Below are positions 37,353 through 49,200 of a DNA stretch of 64,000 bases, in pieces. The translations under genes were made by a program, and so were the position numbers. The notes beneath the pieces are model-generated. The model saw only the letters and a program-made list of their open reading frames with translations. It did no database searches and was not told the origin of the DNA. Position 1 is the stretch's first letter. Each line of letters starts with the position of its first letter. The stretch lies in the NCBI GenBank assembly GCA_947652115.1, contig OX393563.1, forward strand, positions 29,809,205 to 29,873,204, written 5' to 3'. Source of the stretch: Blastomussa wellsi. Taxonomy: Eukaryota; Cnidaria; Anthozoa; Scleractinia; Plerogyridae.

Positions 37353-38322
37353 AAGAAAATAACATTGTTGAAAGTTGAAATGGCCGAAGAACAGGAATAT
37401 TTAGAAAATAACATATACAATGGACCAACAAATCACAGATTCTGAAGATGAAAAAACATTAAAATGTTAATGATATACAAGTGACGTTATATGCCAATTT
37501 CTGAGTTGAACTGGAGTCATAGGACCGTTAAAATGTTAGTTTTGCATTGCAACATTTACCGTGTCCGCATTAAGTTACATGTAATTAGCTAGTGACAGTA
37601 AGCAAAGAGTCGACGCCTCGACGACAGTTGCTCGACGCGCAGTCGACGGCAGTTGTTTCAGCTTCTACCAGTTTCTATAGTAACGAACATGAGTCGCTTT
37701 CTAAAGTCGAGGTGAGTCCGCTCCGCTTTTCTCCTCAGATTAATTAAAGTTTCACGAATACAAAATCTTGACAAATTTATTTTATAATAATACTGAGAAC
37801 ACAAAATTGTAAATTCGATTAAAACGCTCTTGGGTTTAAAGCCAGTCAAGAGCGAGAGCTCCAAGTTGGGAATTCGAAGAGAAGACCACTAACTTTCGTT
37901 TTTTTTGTTTAATTAATCTGGGCTTTGTGTATATTACAAGTGCAATCTAAAGAACAATATTTAAATTGTTCTTTTAAGAAGTGAAAAAACGTGCAAACAA
38001 GAACCTTCTAACAATTGAACACATCCAACAAACACGAAGTTTTAAAAAATGAGTATTAAGTAAAGCCAAGCATGATATTAAACACAATTGCCAAGTCATC
38101 GCTGTTTTACTTCGAACCCGTATACGTGTCTCAAGACAAATTAAAGTAAAGTAAGGCCTGAAAAAGGCATTAAAAGAACACTGTCTTCCAACGGACGTGA
38201 TCTAATTATCCAGCCACTCGATCTAACACCTGCAGGCATGGTTCAACTGCTCGATAAGCGATGCGGTTTTTTTGGCATCCTTTTCTGTTACGGAAGCTGG
38301 CCCTCAGACATCACGATAATTT

Positions 38323-38819
38323 ATGCACCTATCAATGTTAAGCCCGAGGTGGGGGGGGGGACCCCGGGCATATGTGAGGCATTTGACCTCTGTTGCGTTC
38401 CCCACTGTCGGGAATTTGACTAAGAATCGGGGCCCCAGGGTGGGGACGTTTGCCTTTTCTGCGCAGAGTGATGCGGCGAATTTCGAAGTATCGCGGCTAA
38501 GCACAGCTATTTTAGAGGTAATGCACTTTGTTTTTAACAAAAATACTTCTTCTCACTACTTACTTTCAATATAAATTGATGGAACACCTTACTTTGCCGG
38601 TATTGTGGGGAGTTTCAATAATATAGTCTCGCTTTTCGTCAGAAAATCAAGCATTGGAATTCTAATTTTCACAACAACTTCTATGAACTTTAGGGATGTT
38701 ACTTCCCCAAGGTGGGGATATTTGATCTGATTTGACCCAATTTTGGGTCCCAAGTCAAATGCCCCACATATGCCCGGTGCCCCCCCCCCCCCCCTCGGGC
38801 TTAACATTGATAGGTGCAT
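38323..38819. mobile_element. MITE with ~60-bp termini and poly-G tract
   Basis: ATGCACCTATCAATGTTAAG, CCCGAG, a G-run and GGGCATATGTGAGGCATTTG at the left are mirrored by the complement at the right. The G/C homopolymers at both ends differ in length and are likely hypervariable. No coding frame is supported. Confidence 0.8.
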
Positions 38820-40257
38820 TATCATTAAGAAAGATAATCTACCAGAAAAACGTGCCAAAATACAGTTTTTTTTTCCACAGGGTGCTGGACACATGGAATT
38901 GGTTGCCAAAAATATTCGTAGTCTAAATACTGTAAATATTTCTAATGCTAACCAAGTGATCATTTTTTTATATGGGTTTCTTGGACTCTTAAGGGATTAT
39001 CCTGATGGCTTTTTAACTACTACTTTTCTCTTTCTTTTACTTTTCTTTTTAACCTACTTTTTCTTTTGTATATATACTTTAGCCATTAAATTGTAATAAA
39101 TAAATAAACATCCGTTTTCGGCGTTGCAAAAAATGTCATCCACACGCCCTGGTCCGTTTACCATCGTATTTAAGTAGTCGCTTCCCATACGAAAGACTAA
39201 TGGTGAACCGTTTCTTTAGACCTCCAATAGCTCTATAGATCAACAAGTGACCGTTGGGATCGCAGTGGAATGGAACCCACTAAAATATTTTATTATCAGT
39301 TCTCCTGGTTCAATCGTCCTATAGTACATTCAAAATAAACCATAAATTTGTACTGTTTCCATTGAAAATTTATGTCACACGTGGCATTTTCCATGAAAAT
39401 TAAATAGGAATACTTTCTTCTCGTATTTAGCATAGCATATTTCTTGCTTTGCGATTAAACTATTGGAGGTGTTTTATAGAGTCGGCAACTAAATCAGTTT
39501 ACAAATGAACCGGATTAAAGGTTAGGGTTAGCAGTTACCAGAAAAAAACTTGCGCCATAATTTTTTTTAACCACCGGCAGACTTGATTGAAGTTTGGAAA
39601 CCCAACTGAAAGATGTCAAAGCTGTCAAAAGGTTGCTCCAATTTCTGCGAAATATTTTTTCAGCGGATGGTTTCTTTGGATTCATAATGCAATTACATTT
39701 TTCTCAGTTTAGCAGACTAAGGTAAAAAAAAAACAGTATTTACCTTTCTGGAATAATACTTTTGAAAGGAAAAAGTGTTGGTTACATTTTAAAGATAGAC
39801 TTACTGAATGTACCCTTTGAAATCCACGATCTTTGACCAAAAGTATTTTTCCGGTTTTTAAGTATTTGCTTATGATTATTTTTTGTGGTATATGGTAATT
39901 TTAATTAAAAGGTGCAAATTGCGAATTTTCAAATTGTTCATTTGACAAAAGAATTCCTTTGGTTCAATTACCCTGTCGTGCTATGCACTAATGAAGGCAC
40001 GTATAACTCTTTTCCTGTGAGACAGGGGCTCACGGGAATGGCTGTGATGTTTCACGTGCCTTTTCTAACTCGAGAAAAGTTCTTCGAAATTCTTGCAACT
40101 TCGCAACGGCCTCGAACTGCTTGAAGTATCATTTCACTGTCGTCAGAAAGTGATTGACAATTGGCCTTGTTTGTGGAAACATTTACATAAAAACTGTTTG
40201 CTGTCATCACCGGCAATGATCTGAGCTGTCCAAAGAAACTTCAGTTCAAACGTCAGA

Positions 40258-43200
40258 ATGTTTAAACAAGTTCGCTCTCGCTTGAGTCATTCGCATAAAG
40301 AACCGTTGGAAGTTGTGTACGATCCACCAAGCGGATTCGTGGACTTGAATGGGATAGAAATGGAAGGGCAAACCGATGTTAAAATCCCCGAGTAAGTACA
40401 ATACAGCGCTTGTAATATCTAGTTCAAAATATTAGCTGGACTTCTAGCATTTTACCGTGAGTTTTGATCAGTGGGGCTTTTGCTCTCGCTAGTTTGTTTA
40501 TTAGTAACAAAATTTGCATTCTTGAAGGCGAGTTTCGTTGACGAAGTCGATCAGTGGACTATGAGCTTGCGAACACGTATCAAGCCTGCATGGAACGCTA
40601 TTTCTCCGATTCAAAAAAGCTAGCGACTGTTGACTTCACTTTCATTTTGTTGACTGCGAAAGATCACCGACTCCATCTGGCTCGCCACGAGCAACTGTTC
40701 TGTTTGGCTAGAGATATCACTTTTTCCCATAGATCTCAGTTTCGGTGGATATTCAGACCATCGTATAGCTGATAAACGCTCCAACTTGTACTTGGCCGAA
40801 GTACTGATCGCTATCATATAGATCACTAAAAGACCTATAATTAGTCAGTTAAAAACATCAGCACACAGTCGTCATCTTGAAGCTTTACTGCCAACTGATT
40901 TAATACTCTTTAATTTCACCCAGCTCGATTAGCTTTTTATTTAGTTATATTGAGTGAATTTTTACCACATTTCTGTTAAACTATTTTTCTGTAATCAAAT
41001 GTTAATTTCAAGAATGGTAATATAGCGTGTGTGTGTCAGTATCTATATAAAATGACCTCTTTTACACATAAGACCTTGACGGAAACTATATTTCTCCAGT
41101 TAGCTAGGGAACTACGTCAGAATTTCTAAATATAACTCTTGTCAAACTTTTTCGAACCTTTCAAATGCAAACCGATACGAACACAGGTACCGCAACAACA
41201 GCAAATTCCTAAAATAAAATCGAAAGTCAACAACAGACCTTTTTCTAAAATTGGAACGCACACTTGAATATTTTAATGTGACCAAAGACCAAATTACGGG
41301 AGTAAATGATATGAATTCACGCCGGTGGTTGTACTAGTTTCAATAATTATTGAGTCATTTATACACCAGTGTAATGAAAAGTTTTGCCCATGCTGTGAAG
41401 TCTTCAAGAGTTGCCGAAATAAACCATGATGAATTTAGCTATCGCTGCAATTTCTCCTTTTTTATGGCACTTTTGGTTACTTTAAGCAGAATAGTCAACA
41501 AAATATATAAAATAAAATACTCGACCACGCAAAATTGTTTCACAAAACGATAAATTTGTAAACAAAGTGGAAAATTGTTGACGTCCGAGCCCTCTGGCGC
41601 GGTTACCTAGACGCGAGTATGAGCCAAGTGTGAAGTTGACACAAAAGATGAAACGTCCTCGAGTTAACTGGAACTTCGAACGGATATTTGTAGCGTAAAA
41701 ATAGCATATTTATCCATGGGGTAAACCGTGGTTTTGTTTCAGAATGCTGTCGTAATTGAAACTTGAGCAGTTTTTTATTTCTAATTAATGTATTCCTCGA
41801 CAGGGAACAGCCGGTTTATTCGACGAAAGCGCACGTCTTCCAGATCGACCCAGCCACCAAAAAGAGCTGGCTTCCTTGCTCCAAACAAGCTGTAACCGTA
41901 GCGTTTTATTATGACCCGAACAAAGAAACACATCGCATCATATCCGTTGACGGTTCAAAGGTAAGAAAAGACGCCACATTTAAAACAAAGGCCCAGTTCG
42001 TTAAAACTAAACTGCACTGCGTTTATCTTTCTCCTCGCTAATCCCAAGCTATGTTAAATCCTTTCTGCTTTTCTCTCTAAGCCGTAAAATTTTTGGTAAA
42101 CAGTGCTGTAGATTGTTTGTGGCAGAATTCTGGTAGCCGACGTTTTGGAGCTGAAATCTTGTTATATTTTCCTGTTATCGAGGAAACCATTTTCAATTAA
42201 GACATTGCCTTGATGTGGACTCGTCGCCAAACTGAAGTGTTTCGTATTGTCTGATGTTGGTAATTATATTTCGGGGCTGAAAGTATGTTTGAATATAGAC
42301 TGAACAACATTTTCCACATCTTGAAAAAGTCTTCGATTGCAGAAAGCAATAATAGTGTGAATATTATTACATAATTATGCGGTACCCTTGTCCCCTGAAA
42401 TCAAATTAATGCATTCCTGAAGTGCAACAATATATTGTATTTGACACCAGCTTGAACTAAACCAGTTAGCAGGCTGTAGAAGAACTGTTTGGGGTTTTTT
42501 CACACCTCTTAGGAAAATAAACCTTAGGTGTGTTGGAAGAAACTGTTTATTTTAAAAAGTTAAACTTTTTTGTTTTTCTTCTTTTTGAGTTAATTGGACG
42601 AGTGTGAAATTCATCAATTAAAATTCTTTGAAGCGTTGATCAACGCTATTCAAAGTTCACTACGGGCTCTTGATTTTCGAATATAATTTTGAAAACATCA
42701 TCACCTTCATTGTTCTTAAGTCAGTCGTGTGGGTTTTATCTTATTTAAATTTTACATGGCTAGTTGTTGAGACTACCATTCATTTATGGCAGGTGAAAGC
42801 ATCATAAAAGTTCTGAACATTATAAAAGTTATTTGAACACTGTTTTCTATAGATTTGACTAACAATTTACTGTGAAACTTCTCTTCATTTTTATGCATGC
42901 TGTTAATTTGAATACAATTATTGTCTGCATTTACAATGACATGGTTGTTGTAATAAACAAAATACACATATCCAAGCACTTCATGATGAGGAAATGTCTA
43001 AAAAACAGCTTTTTGAGTTGAAGTTAAACTTAAAAGTTTATCAAAGTTTTTGTTCAAAGGTGCTCTGCTGAAAACCTGTCACAGCAAATTAATCCTTTGA
43101 GGAAATTGTTTGCATACCTTGATATATTTATTCAGTAAATAAAAGCTGACCTTTATACTGGAGAAAAGAGAATAATTTCTAACCCCTCCCCCTCCTGATA

Positions 43201-46200
43201 GGTTTACAAGCCAACGGGGTGGGGGAGGGAGGTGCAGCCAGAGTTATAGGTTGGTTGCATTTGTAATAGTAATATGGTTTTGCAATGGTTTGTACCTACA
43301 ACCATGGACATATTTTGTTGGAAAGCATGTAAAAATATTTAATAACTGTTAAATATGTTTTGGTACCCCTTTCCCCCTTTTCAATGTTGGAAAACGATAA
43401 AAAACACCTGTGAGTGAGATGGATGTTTACTGTCAACATTGCATAGGGGTGGGGCAAAATGTGTGGAAATCGTTTTTTTCCAACACTTGTGACCGTGGTT
43501 GTAGCTTAAATTTCTCAAGGTGAGTCCCAACTTACACATCTTTGTTTTGCTGTTCTTTTAACAGGCAATTGTCAACAGCACTATTTTACCAAACATGACA
43601 TTTACCAAGACATCACAGAAGTTTGGTCAGTGGTCAGATCCCAGGGCTAACACTGTGTTTGGGTTAGGATTTCCATCTGAAGTTGAGCTAAATAAGGTTG
43701 GTAAAGAATGCCTGAGTTCTGATGACAGGGCACAACATGACCAATCTGAAGGTGCAGAACTAATCTACAGTAATTGTGGACAAAACTGTTGAGATGTTAC
43801 CATTAGTTAGCATTAATGTGTTCTTATTCCTGTCATTTTTATCTCTGAAGTCTCTCTCTCCAATCAATGTTGCCTGGACCTGAAAGTGAATGCTACAACT
43901 ATATTTTTAATTAATAAAACAACATTGAATTAGAGGAGGGGGACAAGGGGAACCTAATATATACTCAGATTTAGTCAAGCCTAAATTCAGAGCTCTATTT
44001 TTTACGGTTCTTGGTTTCACTGGCAAAAAATAAATCAGAATTATTGTTCAACGGCAATCTCAGAAATGCCACTGAGAATTACAAAATCCTGTCAGAAACC
44101 TAGGCCAGAAAAAAGTGGACTTGAGCCTGCAATATAATGAAAAACCATCACATGGTCAGCAGTTAACTTAAAAAAACATGGCCTCAATGAGCTCAAAAAC
44201 TGAGTGCACAATATGGTCATGTCATACTGGTCAGCAGATACCTTGTTTTTATTGCTGTCAGTCGACCATAACATTGCTGTCCAATGACAAAGATGTACAG
44301 GGTTTTCATTAAAATTTGAAGTAGGCGGATGGTAGAAGTGAAGTAGGCGGCATGCTCCCCCAGAAAATTTTGAAATCTAGAAGCTCGGAAATGCCATTTC
44401 CAGCATTCTAGGCACCAAAATGAGTACAAGAGACGAGGAATTTTTCTTAACATCAAAAACGGTTTCTTTTTTTAATTTTTCTACATGATTTATAGACTGG
44501 AAAGGAGGTCCTGTGAATTTAAAACCACTATAATTGAGAATGGCGAAAGTTGCACGGTTTATATGAATTTAAGTTATTCAGTTCTTAAGATTTGCGTTGA
44601 TTCACGGTCTTTCAAGTCTTCTTAAATAGAAAATCAAAGACATTTATGCTCACTTACCTGCATCCGGAAGCGGCCGTGCTTTCTTCGAAAAATATGCTAA
44701 TATATTTCCATCGCCCACGGCGCGCTTTCTCTCAGCCATTTCAAAAGCACATGGAAAACCGGAAGAGAAAACAGCGTGTAAGCGAGGCATCTTTGCCACC
44801 AGTCCTTCTCGCCTCTTTAATCAAACATGGCGGACTGCGAATGGCCAAAGTGTCGATTGCCGTTGATATAGGTTGAAAAGACGTTACTTACAATCATCCA
44901 TAGCGAAATTATGAGACATGATATAAAAGTAAGGACTTTTTATTTACGAGTTCTTTTGTTTTTATTACTCTAAAACAATATTAAAAGCTTTCAAATGAAA
45001 AAGTAAACCTTGAGAGTTCGAATGGCAAGAGTAAGCAAAAGTAGGCGGCGCTGTTATCGAAAGTAGCCGCCGGAGTTCGCCGGTTGCCGGCTTCTAATGA
45101 AAACCCTGGATGTAAGCTTACGTTAACCTTAACATTATCTAGGGCGACCTATTTCTGTAGCATGGCTGCCATGTTGGGATGATTTCATTGTCATTGTTAT
45201 TGTATATTGAGTGCACTCGCCTGTGATCATATAACTAGTCATTTTGACCATGGAAACTGAACTGCATGGCTTTCTTCCAATTTCTATGGCTATGGGGCAC
45301 CACTGGCAGCCAGAGCTCCTCTAATATTAACTCACTTTTGAGTTAACTACTTCTAGGTCAGGTGTATTATATAGGTACTGTATAACGATTAGATATGGTT
45401 TCTCAGAGGTTTCAATAAAATTTGGAGTTGGTAGTCAGTTTGAGTGCAGTAACCAACTGTTTTCTTAAGAATCTTTCTTTAATTTCTTCAAATATTTTAG
45501 GAACAAAGTACCCGACATTACTAAGCAAAGTAGAGCAAAGTAGCTGACACTTTTTATCAGTGTTCATTGAAAGCACTGGTTAACTTTATGGGAAACTGCT
45601 TTTTATATAGTTGTACTGTACCAGAGATTAGTCTGGGTTCTCTACCTAAAATCAAGTTTGCCTTTGCTACACTTACATTTGGGTGAAAATATTCCATATA
45701 AATATTACAAGACTCCTACCACGCTGCAATGTGAGCAACCATGTGGTATTGCTGTTCACAGGAAATAAAACCCAATGTCGTCTGTCTTGGGTAGATTAAT
45801 GAAATTAATTACAAATAATAGAGTTTACCCAAATTCCCATTCCATATCAACTAAATTTATAATTTTTGATTTCACTTATACTTCTCATTATTAGTTTGCA
45901 GACAAATTTAAGGAAGCTAAGGGTGCTAGCAGGACAGCTGGTAGCAACAGCAGTGGGAACTCCAATTCATCTGCAACAGGCATAAATACAACAACTACTA
46001 ATGGTACTTCGAGTGTGGGAACTGCTGTGAATGGTACAACAGATTCACCTCTCAGCACACCAAGTGTTGGACACAAAACATCCTCTGTCAAAAGTAACTC
46101 ATCTGCAAGCAGTGGGGAGGTATGCAAACATATTTTCACGTTTTTAAATATATAATACTTGATTTTCTCTTGATCACCCAATTTGTTTTAGATGAAAGTT

Positions 46201-49200
46201 CTATAATTCACAAGCTTTTGTGTACAAGCCAACATTTCGACTGTTAGGCTTGTTTTTTTTATATTTTATAAATATTTTTTTATAAAAAATGTAGCATTTA
46301 ATAACAATATTTCAGTGAATTTTGTTAAAATTATCAAGATGCCTATCTTTCTTGAATATAAAGGTCAAATTAAAAAAGGACACAGTTTGCGAATCATTCA
46401 ATCATTAATTAATGTTTTTCAAGTCTTTAGCTGTATACTGTAAATTGAGATATTCAAGCATATCAAATTGTTCCATCACAGAATCATCCTACTCAAATAT
46501 CAATGCAATGACTGTAGTTAAGTCAATAACGTTTTTTATGTTCAGACAGTTATGATTGACATTTTTAACAGTTTTGTGTAAATTGCATTTTCATTAAAAA
46601 AATGTTGCATGTTTTATATTGAAGTCAGTGTTGATAACTACTTGTTTGTATTCTGTTTCCATTGTTTCTAACAAAGGGCCAATAACTATTGTCATATTTC
46701 GCCAAATGACTGATTATACAAGTGGCTTAATAAAGAAATAGTCATGCACCATCTGTGATAAAACAATGGACTTTTTTGCCACTTCACTAAACATCTAACA
46801 TGAAAACCATATTGCTTCGATATGGATGATTCTATAAGCATTTCAATATAAATAATTATATGTACAAGTTGGTTCAAGGATGAGAAAAATGGCAAATTTT
46901 GGAAAACGAAAAGCATCTCTGCCAGCATCATTTAAAATGACAGTTTTGTTAAAGGTATTGCAGCTGTCTGTCCAGGCTTGTTAGCTGTAAACATTCTCAG
47001 TGCTTGGCAGTTATTGAACAGAATTATCCATTGTTAATGTTACAGAATATTTTATTGAATGTGTCAGGTGTACAGCTGTTCTGATTCAGCGTATGGCTGT
47101 TTTATTATTGAGCTCCATAGCATTCTACCATGTGTGTTTGTAGAAATTTTATGTGGTGGTAGTAAATAAATTCATGTCATGTGAAAACATGTTGAATATT
47201 TTAAGTTTATAGTTCACAATGACACATTTTTTGTAATTTATTATTTTTCACTTTTACGTTCCTTTAATTCAGTCCATAAAATAATAATGTATGTTAGAAA
47301 CATGTTTGTTCACCTTTTCATAATTTAACAAATTCAATCCTTGACTTAATTAAATGGGTACAATTTTACATCTTAGTGAAACACTAATGTGTTTCTATTT
47401 AAGTCGTAACTATTGCCAGAACAGAGTTTTCATGTGGTCTTGCTTATTATGCTGTGCAAGGTGATCCTAGCTTTGTGTCTGTCGGTGAAACCCTCGTGTG
47501 TTACCATTCATACAAAATCTTTTGAACAGTGCTTTTATTTTGCCTGGATACAAGGCGAATCTACAGTTTTCAGTTTTCTGCTGGAACCCTAGAGAGCGAA
47601 AACACATTCAGCATGTAGCAATCATGTGGTTTTGTTTGTTTTTCAGTATTTTGCATAATGGAATTTTAACTTTATTTTGTTTTCATATGTTTAACTTGGC
47701 ACTTTTGAGAGTAAAAAGTTTTCGAAAGCTGTACTAGCAAAGTGTAGGAAATTTATCAACTCACTTGTCAATTATTATTTTGTTGGATTCTATAGTAAAA
47801 CACATTTTTGTTTACAAATCTTATCAATAGTTTCGGAAGTGTTGGTGTTAGAAAGGACAGTTTTTCAGTTAACTTATAACACTGGTTTGTTTTAATGGAA
47901 GCACTCTTCTAGCTTAGTAAGGTTGAAAATGACAGGGCATGTTTTCTCAACGTGTTATATTTTATTGTCTTTCAGGATGAACTGAAGGAGTCTTCTGGCA
48001 TCAGCCATAAATTGATTGGAAATACAGAATCACATCTGAAGTATGAAAATGATCGCCTTAAGATGGCTTTAGCCCAAAGGTAGGAGAATGGAGCCTTGGC
48101 TGCTCTCCAAAGAGTCCATATAAAGAGTCCAGAGTCCATTCAAAGAGTTCAAAGAGATTTGAGATATTGCATCATTGCACACAACAAACTATTTCTATTC
48201 GGATTTTGAATAGCACTGTTGTGCTTCATTGGTTGACCTCAGGTGTATACCAGCCATTAATTTTCTGAGTCCAGGGCATGAGATTTGTATTCTGAGAGGG
48301 CAAGGATTTCTGTAGATGTCCAGGCCCCATCCAATGGACTTTCTCTTTGTGCATTGGTTTGAGCTGACATGTTTCTTTGAAAAAGTGTCAGCTGTCAGTA
48401 GCATCTCAAACCTCCAGCTAGGTGAAAAAATTGTCTTTGCAAGATCAAAGTTTTTTTTATCATAGCCATGTATCTTGTGTGAAACTGGGATGTATACTGG
48501 TTGGGGAGGGTGCAAGAAGCAGTTTGAAAAAACCAAGGAATGAATCTGATGATTCAAATTCATGACCTGGCCAACTGTGGAAGTGTGACCTCATGATTTG
48601 TTGACTACCGCAAACCTGCAATGCATTTCATCCAGGGCGGAGTAGTATTACTTCCTGTCATTCCATGTTGTTAAAATTACCATATGGGATTTTTGGGTGC
48701 GATCCATTGGACCAAAAATTCCAGTATGAATTTCTGAAATTTTTGTTTACCATTTGAAAGGAACGGTATTTTCCACTTGACCGAAATAGCGGGTTTGTAG
48801 TCTGTCACCGTCAACTTTCAGGTCTTGACATGTTTTGATGAGGGCTCCATCCGGCAGATCAGTAGAGAAACGAAACTGGGTAAATATGTCAGAGGGAACA
48901 GAAAATTTCAGGAATGTCCAAATTTCAGGAAAAAAGGACAACCTCTCAAGGTTGTCCAAATTTTTCGAAACGAAAATGACTGTTCACTTTAATGATTCTG
49001 TACCGGAATTTCCGGAAATGTTGGTCCAGTGGATCGTGCCCGTTATCTTAACCTTTACTGATTTAAAGAACATGATATTACAGCTCTACCAATGCTAAGA
49101 AATGGGAGACAGAGCTTCAAACTTTAAAGAATAACAATGCAAGGTTAACAGCAGCCCTGCAGGAGAGTACGGCTAATGTTGAAGAATGGAAGAAACAGTT

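Larger units (their letters stand above)
35343..40257. other. Divergent intergenic region, GOLPH3 and Homer
   Basis: About 4.9 kb between two divergently transcribed start codons. It must hold both promoters but also several MITE-like elements (36178-36472, 36576-37352, 38323-38819). Short open frames such as 35789-36061 and 38589-38963 fall in GC-rich or repeat sequence and show no domain. A minor inverted pair (ACCTCCAATAG, 39221 and 39460 area) may mark another decayed element. Confidence 0.5.

Noticed and set aside
44646..44876. 76-codon frame inside the CAGGG element as a transposase fragment
   Set aside because: No catalytic or zinc-finger motif is visible; likely chance in GC-richer DNA.
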